Counted from the first letter of the stretch, positions 45,432 to 55,625 are shown. The stretch is 64,000 bases of DNA from Bacteroides pyogenes (GCF_014196225.1 NZ_JACIDI010000003.1:62001-126000); one strand, 5' to 3'. Translations and numbers: made by a program. The notes: generated by a model from the sequence alone, not told the origin.

Positions 45432-45439
45432 TACTTTTG
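45432..45439 (+). promoter_or_regulatory. -7 box of the M23 peptidase operon
   Basis: TACTTTTG, 25 bp before the ATG at 45465; the -33 element is not clear. Confidence 0.5.
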
Positions 45440-45464
45440 CGAAAATGAAAAAAGAATGTGAACC

Positions 45465-47120
45465 ATGAAATTATATATAGCTGCTCTAATGCTGGCTTTT
45501 TGTATCGGAGGATACGCACAGAAGAAACAAGCAAGCTTTGTACCGCCTTTCGACTTTCCGCTTACCTTGAGCGGTAATTTCGGAGAAATCCGTTCGAACC
45601 ATTTCCACGGCGGGTTGGATTTTAAAACCGGGGGCGTCGTAGGTAAGCCCGTACGGGCATTGGCCGACGGATACATTTCGCGTATCCGTGTCACCAACGG
45701 CTCGGGTTATGTGCTCGATGTGCGTTATCATAACGGATATACGACTATCAACCGTCATTTGAACGGTTTCCTTTCTCCCATTGCCCAAAGGGTGGAAAAA
45801 CTTCAATATGAAAAAGAAAGCTGGGAAGTGGAAATTATTCCGGCTCCCGACGAGTATCCGGTAAAAGCCGGTCAGCAAATTGCTTGGAGCGGCAACACGG
45901 GTTATTCGTTCGGACCGCACCTGCACTTGGATGTATTCGAAACGGAAACGGGAGATTACGTAGATCCCATGCCTTTCTTCCGGACTAAAATAAAAGATAC
46001 TCGACCACCTAAAGCCGATGGGATAATGCTTTTCCCAAAACCGGGGATGGGAGTGGTAGAAGGCCTACAGGAAAACAAAGTGATTCTTCCCGATGGAAAA
46101 GATACGCGCCCCATAGAGGCTTGGGGCATGATAGGGGCGGGTATCAAAGCGTACGACTATATGGATGGAGCCAACAATCATTACGGAGTTTATTCAGTGG
46201 TTCTGACGGTCGATGGCAAGGAAATGTTCCGCAGTACGGTCGATCGCTTCTCATACGAAGAGAATCCGCAGATAAATTCGTGGACTTACGGTGGGTATAT
46301 GAAATCGTTTATCGATCCGGGCAATACTTTGCGGATGTTGAATGCGCCGCAGGGAAATCGAGGCTGGGTGACTATCGACGAAGAGCGGGAGTATAAGTTT
46401 GTTTACACTTTGAGTGATGTTTTCGGCAATACCTCCCGTTACTTGTTTACCGTAATTGGGAAAGAACAACCGATCGAACCTTTGCAGTATCGTGAAAAAT
46501 ATTTTTTCGACTGGAATAAAACGAACTTTCTACAGGAACCGGGCATGACACTGGTCGTCCCCAAAGGGGCTTTGTATGACGATGTTCTTCTTTCTTACCG
46601 CATGAAAGCAGATAGCGGAGCGGTGGCTTTTACTTATCAACTGCATGAGGAACCGCTTTCGCTTCATACCTCCGCCGAACTTCGCATAGGCTTGCGCAGA
46701 AAACCGGTAGCGGATACCACGAAATATTATGTGGCCCGCATTACTCCTAAAGGTAAAACGCATAGTGTGGGCGGTATTTATGAAGATGGATTTATGAAAA
46801 CATCGGTCCGTGAACTGGGCACTTATACGGTAGCAATGGATACCGTCCCGCCGGAAATAACACCGGTCGGCAAAAACCTTTGGGTTAAAAACGAAAAAAT
46901 CGTTTATCGGATTGAGGACAAGGAGACGGGTATCCGCTCATTCCGGGGAACAATTGATGGGAAGTACGCTCTTTTCGGACGCCCCAATATGGTAAAGCCT
47001 TATTGGGAGTGCAAGCTGAATCCGAAGTATATGAAGAAAGGCGGAAAGCATGTAGTGGAAATAACTGTAACCGACGGTTGCGGTAACCGTTCGGTTGCTC
47101 GAGATAGTTTTGTATGGTAA
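45465..47120 (+). CDS. M23 (LytM-type) metallopeptidase, exported
   Basis: The 551-residue protein has a signal peptide (MKLYIAALMLAFCIGGYAQ) and an M23 domain close to the N-terminus: HFHGGLDFKTGG and GPHLHLDVFE hold the His and Asp zinc ligands and the HxH motif, with GYTTINRHLNG between. About 380 residues of beta-rich domains follow. Such enzymes cut peptide cross-links in peptidoglycan or serve division. The C69 dipeptidase gene follows 23 bp downstream, in the same operon. Confidence 0.92.
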   Translation: MKLYIAALMLAFCIGGYAQKKQASFVPPFDFPLTLSGNFGEIRSNHFHGGLDFKTGGVVGKPVRALADGYISRIRVTNGSGYVLDVRYHNGYTTINRHLNGFLSPIAQRVEKLQYEKESWEVEIIPAPDEYPVKAGQQIAWSGNTGYSFGPHLHLDVFETETGDYVDPMPFFRTKIKDTRPPKADGIMLFPKPGMGVVEGLQENKVILPDGKDTRPIEAWGMIGAGIKAYDYMDGANNHYGVYSVVLTVDGKEMFRSTVDRFSYEENPQINSWTYGGYMKSFIDPGNTLRMLNAPQGNRGWVTIDEEREYKFVYTLSDVFGNTSRYLFTVIGKEQPIEPLQYREKYFFDWNKTNFLQEPGMTLVVPKGALYDDVLLSYRMKADSGAVAFTYQLHEEPLSLHTSAELRIGLRRKPVADTTKYYVARITPKGKTHSVGGIYEDGFMKTSVRELGTYTVAMDTVPPEITPVGKNLWVKNEKIVYRIEDKETGIRSFRGTIDGKYALFGRPNMVKPYWECKLNPKYMKKGGKHVVEITVTDGCGNRSVARDSFVW

Positions 47121-47143
47121 TTAATTAATAATATAGTTGACGT

Positions 47144-48781
47144 ATGAAGAAAAGAATCCTTTTATCTGCTGTAATGCTTTTGGCAGCTTTGGCGAACACT
47201 TTCGCCTGTACGAATCTCATTGTCGGTAAAAACGCTTCTGCCGACGGTTCGACCATTGTTTCCTATTCCGCCGACTCTTACGGATTGTTCGGGGAGCTTT
47301 ACCATTATCCCGCCGCCACTTATCCTGAAGGCACGATGATGAAAGTACACGAATGGGATACGGGTAAGTATTTGGGGGAGATCGAGCAGGCACGCCGGAC
47401 GTATAATGTGATTGGCAATATGAACGAGTTTCAGCTGACAATCGGGGAAACCACTTTCGGAGGACGTCCCGAACTGACCGATTCTACCGGAATCATCGAC
47501 TATGGAAGCCTGATTTATATTACGTTGCAGCGCGCGCGTACTGCTCGTGAAGCAATTAAAGTAATGACCGACTTGGTGCAACAATACGGATATTACAGCA
47601 GCGGGGAGTCGTTCACCATTGCCGATCCCAACGAGATTTGGATAATGGAAATGATCGGTAAAGGCCCCGGTATCCGCGGTGCCGTATGGGTGGCGGTTCG
47701 TGTGCCGGATGATTGTATTTCGGCTCATGCCAACCAAGCCCGTATCCATCGGTTCGATATGAACGATAAAGAGAATTGTATATACTCCCCGGATGTTGTT
47801 TCATTCGCTCGTGAAAGAGGATATTTCAACGGTGTGAATAAAGAATTCAGCTTTGCTGAGGCTTACGCTCCGCTCGATTTTGGTGCCCGCCGTTTCTGCG
47901 AAGCACGAGTATGGAGCTATTTCAATCGGTTTACCGACCGCGGCAACGAGTTCCTTCCTTATATAGAAGGGGATACCGATGAACCGATGCCGTTGTTTGT
48001 ACGACCGAACCGGAAAATTTCGGTACAGGATGTGAAGGATATGATGCGCGACCATTACGAAGGCACTCCGCTGGATATTTCGAACGACTTCGGAGCCGGT
48101 CCGTATAAAATGCCTTATCGTCTGTCTCCATTAAACTTTAAAGTAGGAGATAAGGAATATTTCAACGAACGCCCCATCTCTACCCAGCAGACCGGTTTTG
48201 TGTTTGTGGCGCAGATGCGTGCGGATAAGCCCGATGCCATAGGGGGCGTACTCTGGTTTGGGGTAGATGACGCGAATATGACCGTATTTACGCCTGTATA
48301 TTGCTGTGCCACAAAGGCTCCCGTTTGCTACACCCGTGTGAACAATGCCGACTATATCACATTTTCATGGAACTCTTCCTTTTGGATATTCAATTGGGTG
48401 TCGAACATGATATATCCTCGTTACGATTTGATGATCGGTGATTTGAGATCCGTCCAGCGTGAATTGGAAGAAACATTCAATCGGATGCAGGAAAAGGTGG
48501 AAGAAACTGCTGCCGGTTTGCTGGAGAAAGATAAAAAAGCAGCGGTCGAATTTCTGACCGGCTATACGGACGAAACTGCCCGCAAGACGCTCGATACATG
48601 GAAAGAATTGGGAACTTTCCTGATTGTGAAATACAACGACGGGGTGGTGAAACGAATGAAAGACGGAGTGTTCGAACGGAATTCCATCGGTCAGCCTGCC
48701 ACAGTCATTCGTCCGGGCTATCCGAAAGAATTCCTTGAGGAGTATGTGAAACGAACCGGAGACAGATATTTGGTGAAATAA
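47144..48781 (+). CDS. Peptidase family C69 dipeptidase, exported
   Basis: The 545-residue Ntn-hydrolase splits dipeptides. The signal peptide (MKKRILLSAVMLLAALANTFA) ends directly before Cys22 in ACTNLIVGKNASADGSTIV; removal leaves Cys22 as the N-terminal nucleophile. Other family segments are GEYSSGESFTIADP-like (YYSSGESFTIADPNEIWIME) and SAHANQARIHRF. Its place after an M23 endopeptidase suggests breakdown of peptidoglycan or dietary peptides in the periplasm. Confidence 0.92.
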   Translation: MKKRILLSAVMLLAALANTFACTNLIVGKNASADGSTIVSYSADSYGLFGELYHYPAATYPEGTMMKVHEWDTGKYLGEIEQARRTYNVIGNMNEFQLTIGETTFGGRPELTDSTGIIDYGSLIYITLQRARTAREAIKVMTDLVQQYGYYSSGESFTIADPNEIWIMEMIGKGPGIRGAVWVAVRVPDDCISAHANQARIHRFDMNDKENCIYSPDVVSFARERGYFNGVNKEFSFAEAYAPLDFGARRFCEARVWSYFNRFTDRGNEFLPYIEGDTDEPMPLFVRPNRKISVQDVKDMMRDHYEGTPLDISNDFGAGPYKMPYRLSPLNFKVGDKEYFNERPISTQQTGFVFVAQMRADKPDAIGGVLWFGVDDANMTVFTPVYCCATKAPVCYTRVNNADYITFSWNSSFWIFNWVSNMIYPRYDLMIGDLRSVQRELEETFNRMQEKVEETAAGLLEKDKKAAVEFLTGYTDETARKTLDTWKELGTFLIVKYNDGVVKRMKDGVFERNSIGQPATVIRPGYPKEFLEEYVKRTGDRYLVK

Positions 48782-48826
48782 TGTCTTTTTTCCTACGAAC
48801 CGGTAGGAATTATAAACTTATTATTT

Positions 48827-48834
48827 TAAATTTG
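48827..48834 (+). promoter_or_regulatory. -7 box of the phosphohexomutase gene
   Basis: TAAATTTG, about 55 bp before the ATG. A small hairpin (TCCTAC/GTAGGA, 48791-48808) just upstream may end the previous operon. Confidence 0.4.
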
Positions 48835-48889
48835 TGTGTTGTAAAAACAACGGATAGGTAAAAGTAATTAATTTATAAAATAATACAAT

Positions 48890-50635
48890 ATGGAAAATCA
48901 GGAACTTATTAAACAGGTCACTGAGAAAGCCAAGAAGTGGTTGACCCCGGCCTATGATGCCGAAACTCAGGCTGAAGTGAAACGTATGATCGACAGTGAG
49001 GACAAAACCGAACTCATAGAAGCTTTTTACAAAGATCTGGAGTTTGGAACCGGCGGTTTGCGCGGAATTATGGGTGTAGGCAGCAATCGTATGAATATCT
49101 ACACGGTAGGAGCCGCCACACAGGGGCTTTCCAACTATTTGAAGAAGTGCTTCAAGGATCTTCCTCAGATTTCGGTGGTGGTAGGGCACGACTGCCGCAA
49201 CAACAGCCGCTTGTTTGCGGAAACTTCCGCCAATATATTCTCCGCCAACGGCATTAAAGTATATCTTTTCGAAGATATGCGTCCTACGCCGGAGATGTCT
49301 TTCGCCATTCGTCATTTGGGTTGCCAGAGCGGTATTATACTGACGGCTTCGCATAACCCGAAAGAATATAACGGATATAAAGCTTATTGGGACGATGGCG
49401 CTCAGGTATTGGCTCCGCACGATAAAGGCATCATCGATGAAGTAAATAAGATTGCCTCAGCCGCCGACATTAAGTTCGAAGGCAATCCGTCGCTCATTCA
49501 AATCGTCGGCGAGGAGATAGACAAGATATTCCTCGACGCGGTGCAGACGGTGTCTCTCGATCCGGGAGCTATTGCCCGTCATAAAGACATGAAGATTGTT
49601 TATACGCCGATTCACGGTACGGGCATGACGATGATTCCGCGAGCTCTGAAAATGTGGGGATTCGAAAATGTATCTACCGTGCCCGAACAGATGGTGAAGA
49701 GCGGAGATTTCCCGACAGTCGTTTCTCCGAATCCGGAAAACGCCGAAGCATTGACCATGGCTATCGATCTGGCTAAGAAGATCGACGCCGACCTTGTGAT
49801 GGCTTCCGATCCGGATGCCGACCGTGTGGGTATCGCTTGCAAAAACGATAAAGGCGAATGGGTGCTGATCAACGGTAACCAAACTTGTATGATGTATCTT
49901 TACTATATCCTGACCCAATACAGGCAATTGGGCAAGATTAAAGGAAACGAATTCTGTGTAAAGACTATCGTGACCACCGAACTGATCAAGAAAATTGCCG
50001 ATAAGAACCAAATCGAAATGCTCGATTGCTATACCGGATTTAAATGGATTGCGCGCGAAATACGCATCCGCGAAGGTAAAAAGAAATACATCGGCGGCGG
50101 TGAAGAAAGCTACGGGTTCCTTGCCGGCGACTTTGTTCGCGATAAAGACGCGGTTTCTGCCTGCTGCCTCATTGCGGAAATAGCCGCTTGGGCGAAAGAC
50201 AACGGCAAATCGCTCTATCAGTTGCTGCTCGATATTTATGTTGAATACGGTTTCTCCAAAGAAGTTACGGTTAATGTGGTGAAGCCGGGCAAGAGCGGAG
50301 CCGAAGAGATTAAAGCCATGATGGAGAACTTCCGCTCGAATCCTCCGAAAGAACTGGGCGGTTCGAAAGTGGTTTTGCGGAAAGACTATCAGGTATTGGA
50401 GCAAACGGATGACAAAGGCAATGTAACGAAACTCGATATGCCCGATACATCGAATGTGCTGCAATACTTCACCGAAGATGGAAGTAAAGTTTCCGTTCGT
50501 CCGTCGGGAACCGAGCCGAAGATTAAATTCTATATGGAAGTCACCGGCGATATGGGATGCCGCAACTGTTTCGCCAACGCCGATGCCGAAGCGACGGAAA
50601 AGGTAGAAGCTGTGAAGAAATCGTTGGGCATTTGA
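48890..50635 (+). CDS. Phosphoglucomutase/phosphomannomutase (phosphohexomutase)
   Basis: The 581-residue enzyme moves phosphate between C1 and C6 of hexoses. The active-site Ser is in TASHNPKEYNGYK, metal ligands in DPDADRVG, the sugar loop in GGGEESYGFLAGDFVRDKD and the phosphate-binding loop in RPSGTEPKIKFY. The N-terminal FGTGGLRGIMGVG is typical of the longer PgcA-like group. It is a monocistronic unit with a strong terminator. Confidence 0.95.
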   Translation: MENQELIKQVTEKAKKWLTPAYDAETQAEVKRMIDSEDKTELIEAFYKDLEFGTGGLRGIMGVGSNRMNIYTVGAATQGLSNYLKKCFKDLPQISVVVGHDCRNNSRLFAETSANIFSANGIKVYLFEDMRPTPEMSFAIRHLGCQSGIILTASHNPKEYNGYKAYWDDGAQVLAPHDKGIIDEVNKIASAADIKFEGNPSLIQIVGEEIDKIFLDAVQTVSLDPGAIARHKDMKIVYTPIHGTGMTMIPRALKMWGFENVSTVPEQMVKSGDFPTVVSPNPENAEALTMAIDLAKKIDADLVMASDPDADRVGIACKNDKGEWVLINGNQTCMMYLYYILTQYRQLGKIKGNEFCVKTIVTTELIKKIADKNQIEMLDCYTGFKWIAREIRIREGKKKYIGGGEESYGFLAGDFVRDKDAVSACCLIAEIAAWAKDNGKSLYQLLLDIYVEYGFSKEVTVNVVKPGKSGAEEIKAMMENFRSNPPKELGGSKVVLRKDYQVLEQTDDKGNVTKLDMPDTSNVLQYFTEDGSKVSVRPSGTEPKIKFYMEVTGDMGCRNCFANADAEATEKVEAVKKSLGI

Positions 50636-50743
50636 TTAGCCCCATCATTTCCGGATAAAGAACAAAGAGATGCGTTAGAAAGACCTCTCGCATCTGAATA
50701 ATTTTAGTGCGAAGGTTTCCGGATAAATAGCACGGATGCATTA

Positions 50744-50790
50744 AAAGCCGTTTCAGCCTCAGGTTTGTGGGCTGAAACGGCTTTCCTGTT
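50744..50790 (+). terminator. Terminator after the phosphohexomutase gene
   Basis: AAAGCCGTTTCAGCC (50744-50758) pairs perfectly with GGCTGAAACGGCTTT (50770-50784). The rest of the 50636-50988 gap shows a TTTCCGGATAAA motif repeated 68 bp apart and the hpt promoter, and no gene. Confidence 0.8.
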
Positions 50791-50954
50791 TATACCGATG
50801 AGGCTCTTTCAATATTTTGTCATGTGGTTGATAAACCATAGTTTGGTTGTCTTTCTCTGTTTCGGCAGCCATTTTCTTGCGGTATGCCTGTCTTAATCTG
50901 CCTGTTCTCTCAAAGAAATTGTAAAAGTTGATACATAGAGTCGAATAAAAATAG

Positions 50955-50962
50955 TACTTTTG
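50955..50962 (+). promoter_or_regulatory. -7 box of the hpt-adk-obgE-pgeF operon
   Basis: TACTTTTG, 26 bp before the hpt ATG. Confidence 0.5.
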
Positions 50963-50988
50963 CCTCAACTTTTTTAAAATTACCGGTT

Positions 50989-51525
50989 ATGGATACCATT
51001 CAGATAAAAGACAAACAATTTACCGTTTCCATTAAAGCGCACGACATTCAGAGGGAAGTGATTCGCGTGGCAAATGAGATCAATCGCGATCTGGAAGGAA
51101 AGAATCCCTTGTTTCTGAGCGTATTGAACGGCTCTTTCATGTTTACCTCCGACTTGATGAAGCACATCACTATCCCCTGCGAAGTGTCTTTCGTAAAGCT
51201 GGCTTCCTATCAGGGAGTGGCTTCTACCGGAACCATTAAGGAGGTGATCGGACTGAACGAGGATATTGCCGGACGCACGGTAGTGATTGTAGAAGACATT
51301 GTAGATACGGGGCTGACTATGCAGCGTTTGGTCGAAAGTCTGGGAACCCGGCATCCGGAATCCATCCATATCGCTTCGCTTTTGGTGAAACCCGACAAGC
51401 TGAAGGTGGACTTGGATATCCAATACATCGCGATGAATATTCCGAACGACTTTATTGTGGGCTACGGATTGGATTACGACGGATTCGGACGCAATTATCC
51501 CGACATCTATACGGTGGTGGAATGA
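50989..51525 (+). CDS. hpt: Hypoxanthine phosphoribosyltransferase
   Basis: The 178-residue purine salvage enzyme converts hypoxanthine (and guanine) with PRPP to IMP/GMP. The PRPP loop is VVIVEDIVDTGLTMQRL; the flexible loop SFVKLASYQGVASTG and the base-binding region DFIVGYGLDYDGFGRNYPDIY are intact. Length is normal. It is the first gene of a nucleotide/ribosome-assembly operon with adk and obgE. Confidence 0.95.
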   Translation: MDTIQIKDKQFTVSIKAHDIQREVIRVANEINRDLEGKNPLFLSVLNGSFMFTSDLMKHITIPCEVSFVKLASYQGVASTGTIKEVIGLNEDIAGRTVVIVEDIVDTGLTMQRLVESLGTRHPESIHIASLLVKPDKLKVDLDIQYIAMNIPNDFIVGYGLDYDGFGRNYPDIYTVVE

Positions 51526-51592
51526 GCAAGCCGGCAGGAGCGGGAATCGGATCGAGAAAGAAAGATTGTAAATATTAAAATCATAAACAAAA

Positions 51593-52162
51593 ATGTTGAA
51601 TGTTGTAATTTTCGGTGCTCCGGGTTCGGGAAAAGGAACGCAGAGCGAACGTATTGTAGCGAAGTATGGACTCAACCATATCTCTACGGGAGATGTGTTG
51701 CGTGCTGAGATTAAAAACGGAACGGAACTGGGTAAGACCGCAAAAGGTTACATCGATCAGGGACAGCTGATTCCGGACGAACTGATGATCGATATTCTGG
51801 CAAGCGTATTCGACAGCTTCGGAGAGAGCAAAGGCGTTATCTTCGACGGTTTTCCCAGAACGATCGCCCAGGCGGAGGCGTTGAAAAAAATGTTGTCGGA
51901 GCGGGGACAGGAGGTGTCGGTTATGTTGGATCTCGACGTGCCGGAGGATGAATTGATGACGCGCCTGATTAAACGCGGGCAAGATTCCGGTCGTGCCGAC
52001 GACAACGAAGAAACCATCAAGAAACGCTTGCAGGTGTATCATTCGCAGACAGCTCCGCTGATAGACTGGTATAAGAACGAAAAAAAATACCGCCACATCA
52101 AAGGGCTGGGTACGATGGAAGGCATTTTTGCCGATATCTGCGACGCGATAGAGAGCGTTTGA
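51593..52162 (+). CDS. adk: Adenylate kinase
   Basis: The 189-residue enzyme balances AMP, ADP and ATP. It has P-loop GAPGSGKGTQ, the NMP-binding region STGDVLRAEIKNGTELG, and FDGFPRTIAQAEAL, DDNEETIKKRL. It is the short form, with a short LID and no zinc Cys set. It sits 67 bp after hpt. Confidence 0.97.
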   Translation: MLNVVIFGAPGSGKGTQSERIVAKYGLNHISTGDVLRAEIKNGTELGKTAKGYIDQGQLIPDELMIDILASVFDSFGESKGVIFDGFPRTIAQAEALKKMLSERGQEVSVMLDLDVPEDELMTRLIKRGQDSGRADDNEETIKKRLQVYHSQTAPLIDWYKNEKKYRHIKGLGTMEGIFADICDAIESV

Positions 52163-52232
52163 TGCCCGGTAGAGTATCCGGTACTCATTCGTTTCTATTT
52201 ATTTCCCGATTATTCATTAATTATATACTGAC

Positions 52233-53396
52233 GTGGCTGAATCGAATTTTGTTGATTACGTAAAGATATACTGCCGTTCCGGAAAGGGCGGAAGAGGGTC
52301 TACGCACATGAGGCGCGAGAAATATTGTCCCAACGGAGGTCCCGACGGGGGCGACGGAGGAAGAGGAGGTCATATCATCTTGCGGGGCAACCGTAACTAT
52401 TGGACGCTGCTTCACTTGAAGTACGACCGCCATGCGATGGCGGGGCACGGAGAGTCGGGCAGTAAGAACCGAAGTTCGGGCAAAGACGGAGCCGACAAGG
52501 TGATTGAGGTGCCGTGCGGAACGGTGGTTTACAATGCCGAAACCGGCGAATACCTCTGCGACGTGACCGATGACGGGCAAGAGGTTATCTTGCTGAAAGG
52601 CGGTCGGGGCGGTCAGGGTAACTGGCATTTCAAGACGGCGACGCGCCAGGCGCCTCGTTTTGCGCAACCGGGCGAGCCGATGCAGGAAATGACCGTCATC
52701 ATGGAGTTGAAGCTGCTGGCGGATGTAGGATTGGTGGGATTCCCCAATGCGGGCAAGTCTACTTTGCTTTCTTCCATTTCGGCGGCGAAACCGAAGATTG
52801 CCGATTATCCTTTCACAACGCTCGAACCCAATCTCGGAATCGTTTCATATCGCGACGGAAAGTCGTTCGTCATGGCGGATATTCCGGGTATCATCGAGGG
52901 AGCCAGCCAGGGAAAAGGTCTGGGGTTGCGCTTTCTTCGGCACATCGAACGCAATTCTTTGCTGCTTTTCATGGTGCCCGCCGATAGCGACGACATCCGC
53001 AAGGAATACGAAATACTGCTCAACGAACTGCGCACTTTCAATCCGGAGATGCTCGACAAGCAAAGGGTGTTGGCAATCACCAAGAGCGATATGCTCGATC
53101 GGGAACTCATGGATGAGATCGAACCCACTTTGCCCGAAAGCATTCCGCATGTGTTCATCTCTTCCGTTGCCGGCTTGGGAATCGCCGAACTCAAGGATAT
53201 CTTGTGGGAGGAGCTGAATAAAGAGAGCAACAAGATAGAAACGATTGTGCACCGTCCGAAAGACGTAAGCAAGCTGAAAGAGGAGTTGAAAGATATGGGT
53301 GAGGATGAAGACTTTGAATACGAGTACGAGGACACCGACGAGGATGATTCGGATTTCGACTATGAATATGAAGAGGAAGACTGGGAGGAAGAATGA
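52233..53396 (+). CDS. obgE: GTPase Obg/CgtA
   Basis: The 387-residue GTPase takes part in 50S subunit assembly and stress control. The glycine-rich Obg fold (about 1-158, [26 protein letters not shown]) is followed by the G domain: G1 [10 protein letters not shown]3 [10 protein letters not shown]4 TKSD, G5 SSVAG. The C-terminal tail is strongly acidic (Glu/Asp/Tyr repeats over the last 35 residues), as is usual in this group. The start is GTG at 52233 in [11 protein letters not shown]. The stop overlaps pgeF by 4 bp. Confidence 0.96.
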   Translation: MAESNFVDYVKIYCRSGKGGRGSTHMRREKYCPNGGPDGGDGGRGGHIILRGNRNYWTLLHLKYDRHAMAGHGESGSKNRSSGKDGADKVIEVPCGTVVYNAETGEYLCDVTDDGQEVILLKGGRGGQGNWHFKTATRQAPRFAQPGEPMQEMTVIMELKLLADVGLVGFPNAGKSTLLSSISAAKPKIADYPFTTLEPNLGIVSYRDGKSFVMADIPGIIEGASQGKGLGLRFLRHIERNSLLLFMVPADSDDIRKEYEILLNELRTFNPEMLDKQRVLAITKSDMLDRELMDEIEPTLPESIPHVFISSVAGLGIAELKDILWEELNKESNKIETIVHRPKDVSKLKEELKDMGEDEDFEYEYEDTDEDDSDFDYEYEEEDWEEE

Positions 53397-54235
53397 TACC
53401 ACTCACCAAAGATAAAAGGATGTTGGGGTTCAGGCTGTTGAGTGCCTGCCCCGACATTTCTCATTTTGTGACCACCCGTTACGGCGGATGCGGGGAAGGT
53501 GCGTACGGCACGTTCAACTGTTCGCCTTTTTGCGGCGACGATGAAGAAAATGTGCGGAAGAACCAACGGCTTCTTCTCGACGTGTTGCCTGTGCAACCTG
53601 CCGAATTGGTTATTCCCCGTCAGGTGCACGGAAGTACCTGTATGGTCATATCCGACCGTTACCACTTTGCTTCTCCCGATGAGAAAAAGGAAATGCTCGA
53701 AGGGGTGGACGCGCTTATCACCGTTTTGCCGGGCTATTGCCTCTGTGTTTCGACCGCCGATTGCGTGCCTGTGATGTTGTACCACAAAAAGAAGAATCTG
53801 GTGGGAATCATCCATGCCGGATGGCGAGGAACGCTGGAGTCCATCACCTTTTGGACCTTGACCGCCTTGAAGGAGAACTACGATTTATATCCCGAAGACT
53901 TTATCGCCTGCATCGGTCCGAGCATCTCTCTCGAATCATATGAGGTGGGAGAGGAGGTGTACGAAGCCTTCCGCAAGAAGAATTTCAACCTCGATTCCAT
54001 ATTCGTTTGGAACAAGCCTACCCGGAAACACCACCTCGACTTGTGGAGAGCCAACGAGCTTCAGCTGCTGGAAGCGGGTGTTCCTATCGCCCAGATAGAG
54101 GTTGCGGGCATCTGCACCTACATTCGTCACGAAGAGTTCTTTTCGGCAAGACGGTTGGGCATACAGTCGGGAAGAATCCTGTCGGGCATTATGTTGACGA
54201 AAAAAACAACTTATCAAATGCCGCGCTTTATATAG
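53393..54235 (+). CDS. pgeF: Peptidoglycan editing factor / laccase-domain protein
   Basis: The 280-residue protein belongs to the YfiH/PgeF family, which removes wrongly built muropeptides; some members act on purine nucleosides. The metal site is formed by His in [11 protein letters not shown], Cys in VSTADCVPV and His in [18 protein letters not shown]-like [14 protein letters not shown] and [15 protein letters not shown] are conserved. It overlaps obgE (ATGA). Confidence 0.9.
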   Translation: MIPLTKDKRMLGFRLLSACPDISHFVTTRYGGCGEGAYGTFNCSPFCGDDEENVRKNQRLLLDVLPVQPAELVIPRQVHGSTCMVISDRYHFASPDEKKEMLEGVDALITVLPGYCLCVSTADCVPVMLYHKKKNLVGIIHAGWRGTLESITFWTLTALKENYDLYPEDFIACIGPSISLESYEVGEEVYEAFRKKNFNLDSIFVWNKPTRKHHLDLWRANELQLLEAGVPIAQIEVAGICTYIRHEEFFSARRLGIQSGRILSGIMLTKKTTYQMPRFI

Positions 54236-54256
54236 TGCGGGAAACCATCATAAAGC

Positions 54257-54922
54257 ATGTTTGAAATCAAAGTATCCGAAGAAATAAAGAAAGCCTGCCC
54301 CGTGTTTGCCGGTGCGGCTGTGTATGCGGAAGTGAGGAATACGCCTTACTGCGAGGGACTGTGGGCGGAAATCGATGAATTTACCGGTTGGCTGACTTCG
54401 TCCACACGGATGGAAGACATCAAGAACCAGCCTGTGATTGCCGCTACGCGCGAGGCCTACAAACGCTGCGGGAAAGATCCGGGACGCTACCGTCCCTCTG
54501 CCGAGGCGTTGCGGCGCAGACTGATGCGCGGCATTCCGCTGTATCAGATAGACACGCTGGTGGATGCAATCAATCTGGTTTCCCTGCGCACGGGGCACTC
54601 CATCGGAGGGTTCGACGCGGACAAGATAGAGGGGGAATTTCTCGAGTTGGGCATCGGCAAAGCCGAAGAACCGTTTGAAGCCATCGGGCGGGGAATGCTC
54701 AACATCGAAGGGCTACCCGTGTACAGGGATGCGGCAGGAGGCATCGGCACGCCTACCAGCGACCACGAACGGGCGAAAATGAATGTGGAAACGAGGCATA
54801 TTCTTGCCATCGTGAACGGCTATAACGGTAAAGAAGGATTAGCGGAGGCTGCCGAAATGATCCGTTCGTTGTTGGTACGTTATGCCGGATCGGACGGAGG
54901 AACGGTGCTTTACTTCGAGTGA
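54257..54922 (+). CDS. B3/B4 domain-containing protein
   Basis: The 221-residue protein is a free-standing B3/B4 domain, like the editing domain of the phenylalanyl-tRNA synthetase beta subunit: AATREAYKRCGKDPGRYRPSAEALRRRLMRGIPLYQIDTLVDAINLVSLRTGHSIGGFD, cut here only in description. It may edit mischarged tRNA or bind amino acids; the role is unproved. It follows pgeF by 21 bp and is the likely last gene of the operon. Confidence 0.85.
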   Translation: MFEIKVSEEIKKACPVFAGAAVYAEVRNTPYCEGLWAEIDEFTGWLTSSTRMEDIKNQPVIAATREAYKRCGKDPGRYRPSAEALRRRLMRGIPLYQIDTLVDAINLVSLRTGHSIGGFDADKIEGEFLELGIGKAEEPFEAIGRGMLNIEGLPVYRDAAGGIGTPTSDHERAKMNVETRHILAIVNGYNGKEGLAEAAEMIRSLLVRYAGSDGGTVLYFE

Positions 54923-55067
54923 CCGCTTTCATCGGCGGTGCGAGGTGAGCATGCCGCCGGTGGGTTGCAAGCCGTTTGTTTGCCGCGCCTCTTTTCGGTG
55001 AAGAGGCTACTCGGGGTTCGGGCAGCCGCTTGAATGTCCCAACGGTCGGGACGATTTTGGGAGGAGA

Positions 55068-55512
55068 AAGCTTTGTTTCTGTGAAATGAAAGATCTGTTT
55101 CTGTCAAATGCAGATTTTGTTTCTGTGGAATGAAGGCTCTGCTTCTTTCCAATTGAACTTTTGTTCTCATCAAATGCAGACTTTGTTTTCATCAATCCAA
55201 GCTTTTGTTTCTGCGAAATGGAGGCTCTGTTTTTGTGAAATGGAGGCTTTGTTTCTGTAGAATGAAGGCTTTGCTTCTTTTCAATTGAACTCTTGTTCTC
55301 GTCAAATGCAGGCTCTGTTTTCATCGATCCAAGCTTTTGTTTCTGTGAAATGGAGGCTTTGTTTCTGTAGAATGAAGGCTCTGCTTCTTTTCAATTGAAC
55401 TTTTGTTCTCATCAAATGCAGTCTCTGTTTTCATCAATCCAAGCCTTCGTTACTGCCAAATGGAGCCTCTGTTTCTGTGGGATAGAACCTCTGTTTCTAT
55501 CCTCTGAAAGGG
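55068..55512. repeat. 22-bp tandem repeat array H (about 20 units, 110-bp superperiod)
   Basis: Every unit is 22 bp and most begin TGTTTCTGTG or a variant. Five unit types in fixed order (AAATGGAGGCTT, AGAATGAAGGCT, TTCAATTGAACT, TCAAATGCAGAC, TCAATCCAAGCT endings) recur every 110 bp for about three and a half cycles. The last units diverge. The array lies in the convergent gap between the B3/B4 gene and the lactonase gene. Before it, 54923-55067 shows nothing. Confidence 0.93.
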
Positions 55513-55625
55513 TTGTTACCGCTGCAAACAACCGTTATCCCTTACACTCCTCCATTCCTAACAAACATTCGGGCGGATCTTTTCTATTTGAACCTCCTCT
55601 TTACCCCTGCCACCGGAAACTCCGG

